Part shown: positions 5,390 to 5,813 of the stretch, piece after piece
Numbering within the stretch: the stretch's first letter is position 1
Layout: the number at the start of each line of letters is the position of its first letter
DNA from: Nitrosomonadales bacterium
Lineage (GTDB): Bacteria > Pseudomonadota > Gammaproteobacteria > Burkholderiales > Nitrosomonadaceae
Direction: 5' to 3'
Assembly (NCBI GenBank): GCA_004525885.1
Contig: SPBV01000115.1
Coordinates: forward strand, 1 to 5,813
DNA: 5,813 nt
Program-made: the position numbers and the translations under genes
The notes under the pieces: model-generated
What the model saw: the letters and a program-made list of their open reading frames with translations, nothing else
What the model was told of the DNA's origin: nothing
The model's database searches: none

Positions 5390-5728
5390 CTACTCCTGGT
5401 TTTTATCTTCCTGTTTTTCGTGGTGCTCTTTATACTTTTCTCTCATTGCAACATGATGGTTTTTGGCTTCTTCTTTCGTTACCTTTCCATCACCATCAGT
5501 GTCCATTTTAATGAAGCGTTTTTCTGCTTTAGCTAAAGCTTCTTCAAGAGTAATCACTCCATCTGCATTAGTATCTATTCTCTCAAACATTTTACCCTTG
5601 TGATGACCGCAATTTTTATCATTATTTACCTCAGCGAATGATGGTGACATGCTCCCAAGATAAATAGCTATTAAGGCTATGTAGGTAAAGATTGCAGGAA
5701 ATAAATTTTGTGATAATACTTTTTTCAT
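5390..5728 (-). CDS. Secreted EF-hand protein, His-rich
   Basis: A 112-residue exported protein. Residues 1-32 form a signal peptide (MKKVLSQ, a long hydrophobic core, then SPSFA). The mature part has two canonical 12-residue EF-hand loops: DTNADGVITLEE at 52-63 and DTDGDGKVTKEE at 76-87. Both keep the Asp/Asn ligands at positions 1, 3 and 5, Gly at 6 and Glu at 12, so calcium binding is likely. Paired histidines at 42-43, 91-92 and 102-103 and a single Cys40 could add transition-metal binding. The last 25 residues are very charged (Lys/Glu/His). It has the strongest ribosome site in the window and is the first gene of the sigma operon, so it is probably made in quantity in the periplasm. It may buffer or present the ion to which the cassette responds; that link is inferred from position. 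Confidence 0.88.
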   Translation of the reverse strand: MKKVLSQNLFPAIFTYIALIAIYLGSMSPSFAEVNNDKNCGHHKGKMFERIDTNADGVITLEEALAKAEKRFIKMDTDGDGKVTKEEAKNHHVAMREKYKEHHEKQEDKNQE

Positions 5729-5733
5729 AATAA

Positions 5734-5740
5734 CCTCCTT
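5734..5740 (-). promoter_or_regulatory. Strong ribosome binding site of the EF-hand gene
   Basis: AAGGAGG on the minus strand, 5 bases before the ATG at 5726-5728. It is a full anti-16S match, stronger than any other in the window, and fixes the start. Confidence 0.85.
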
Positions 5741-5759
5741 ATAATGTGCTGTGAATATC

Positions 5760-5788
5760 GTAGTACTTCTTCATTAAATTGAGTTTCC
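5760..5788 (-). promoter_or_regulatory. Candidate ECF-type promoter of the EF-hand/sigma operon
   Basis: On the minus strand GGAAAC (5788-5783), a common ECF -35 core, is followed after 17 bases by TACTAC (5765-5760), ending 31 bases before the EF-hand start. ECF sigma factors often drive their own operon, so autoregulation is plausible. The -10 is not a recognised consensus and a similar GGAAAG lies just upstream (5795-5790). Confidence 0.25.
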
Positions 5789-5813
5789 TCTTTCCGAACG
5801 TTTATACGAATGA

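Overview
The window looks like bacterial chromosome, probably from a Gram-negative proteobacterium: it has Sec signal peptides, a lipobox lipoprotein, Shine-Dalgarno sites and an ECF sigma cassette with a single-pass anti-sigma factor and a membrane-anchored periplasmic sensor. A nitrifier-like betaproteobacterium is possible, but that is only an impression from protein style. The two halves differ in composition. The left part (to about 3040) is GC-rich (35 of 60 bases G or C at 2941-3000). The right part is AT-rich (19 of 60 at 5161-5220).

Left block, all on the minus strand: a short C-terminal remnant that resembles a bacterial tyrosine-protein phosphatase (88-225); an apparently intact secreted PafA-type alkaline phosphatase (227-1945) with every metal ligand and the Thr/Asn/Lys/Arg active-site set; and a secreted S1/P1 zinc nuclease (2061-3112). 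The nuclease is broken twice. An amber codon sits exactly where the mature N-terminal zinc-binding tryptophan should be, and a one-base loss in a C run diverts the last part out of frame. Read through both lesions, it gives a full-length 350-residue preprotein with all nine expected zinc ligands. Together the three would make a periplasmic phosphate-scavenging group (nuclease plus phosphomonoesterase), now partly decayed.

Middle (3113-4051): the region upstream of the nuclease carries two adjacent tandem repeats, a TTTAGC hexamer x3 and a CATCCAATAA decamer x6. A plus-strand lipoprotein gene (3347-3733) follows; it resembles glycine-zipper envelope proteins but lacks the zipper. The 318 bases after it hold two hairpins, an open minus-strand frame without a normal start, and a 19-base stretch resembling the 3' end of tmRNA genes.

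Right block (4052-5728, minus strand): one compact operon in transcription order, a secreted two-EF-hand His-rich protein, an ECF sigma factor, a short single-pass membrane protein (probable anti-sigma) and a membrane-anchored periplasmic CnrX/Spy-like sensor. The last three genes overlap by 8 and 4 bases, so they are probably translationally coupled. The arrangement recalls the Cnr/Ncc metal-response modules of Cupriavidus, but the sensor has almost no histidine, so the signal is unknown. The strongest findings are the two nuclease lesions, the repeat array in its leader and the sigma cassette.
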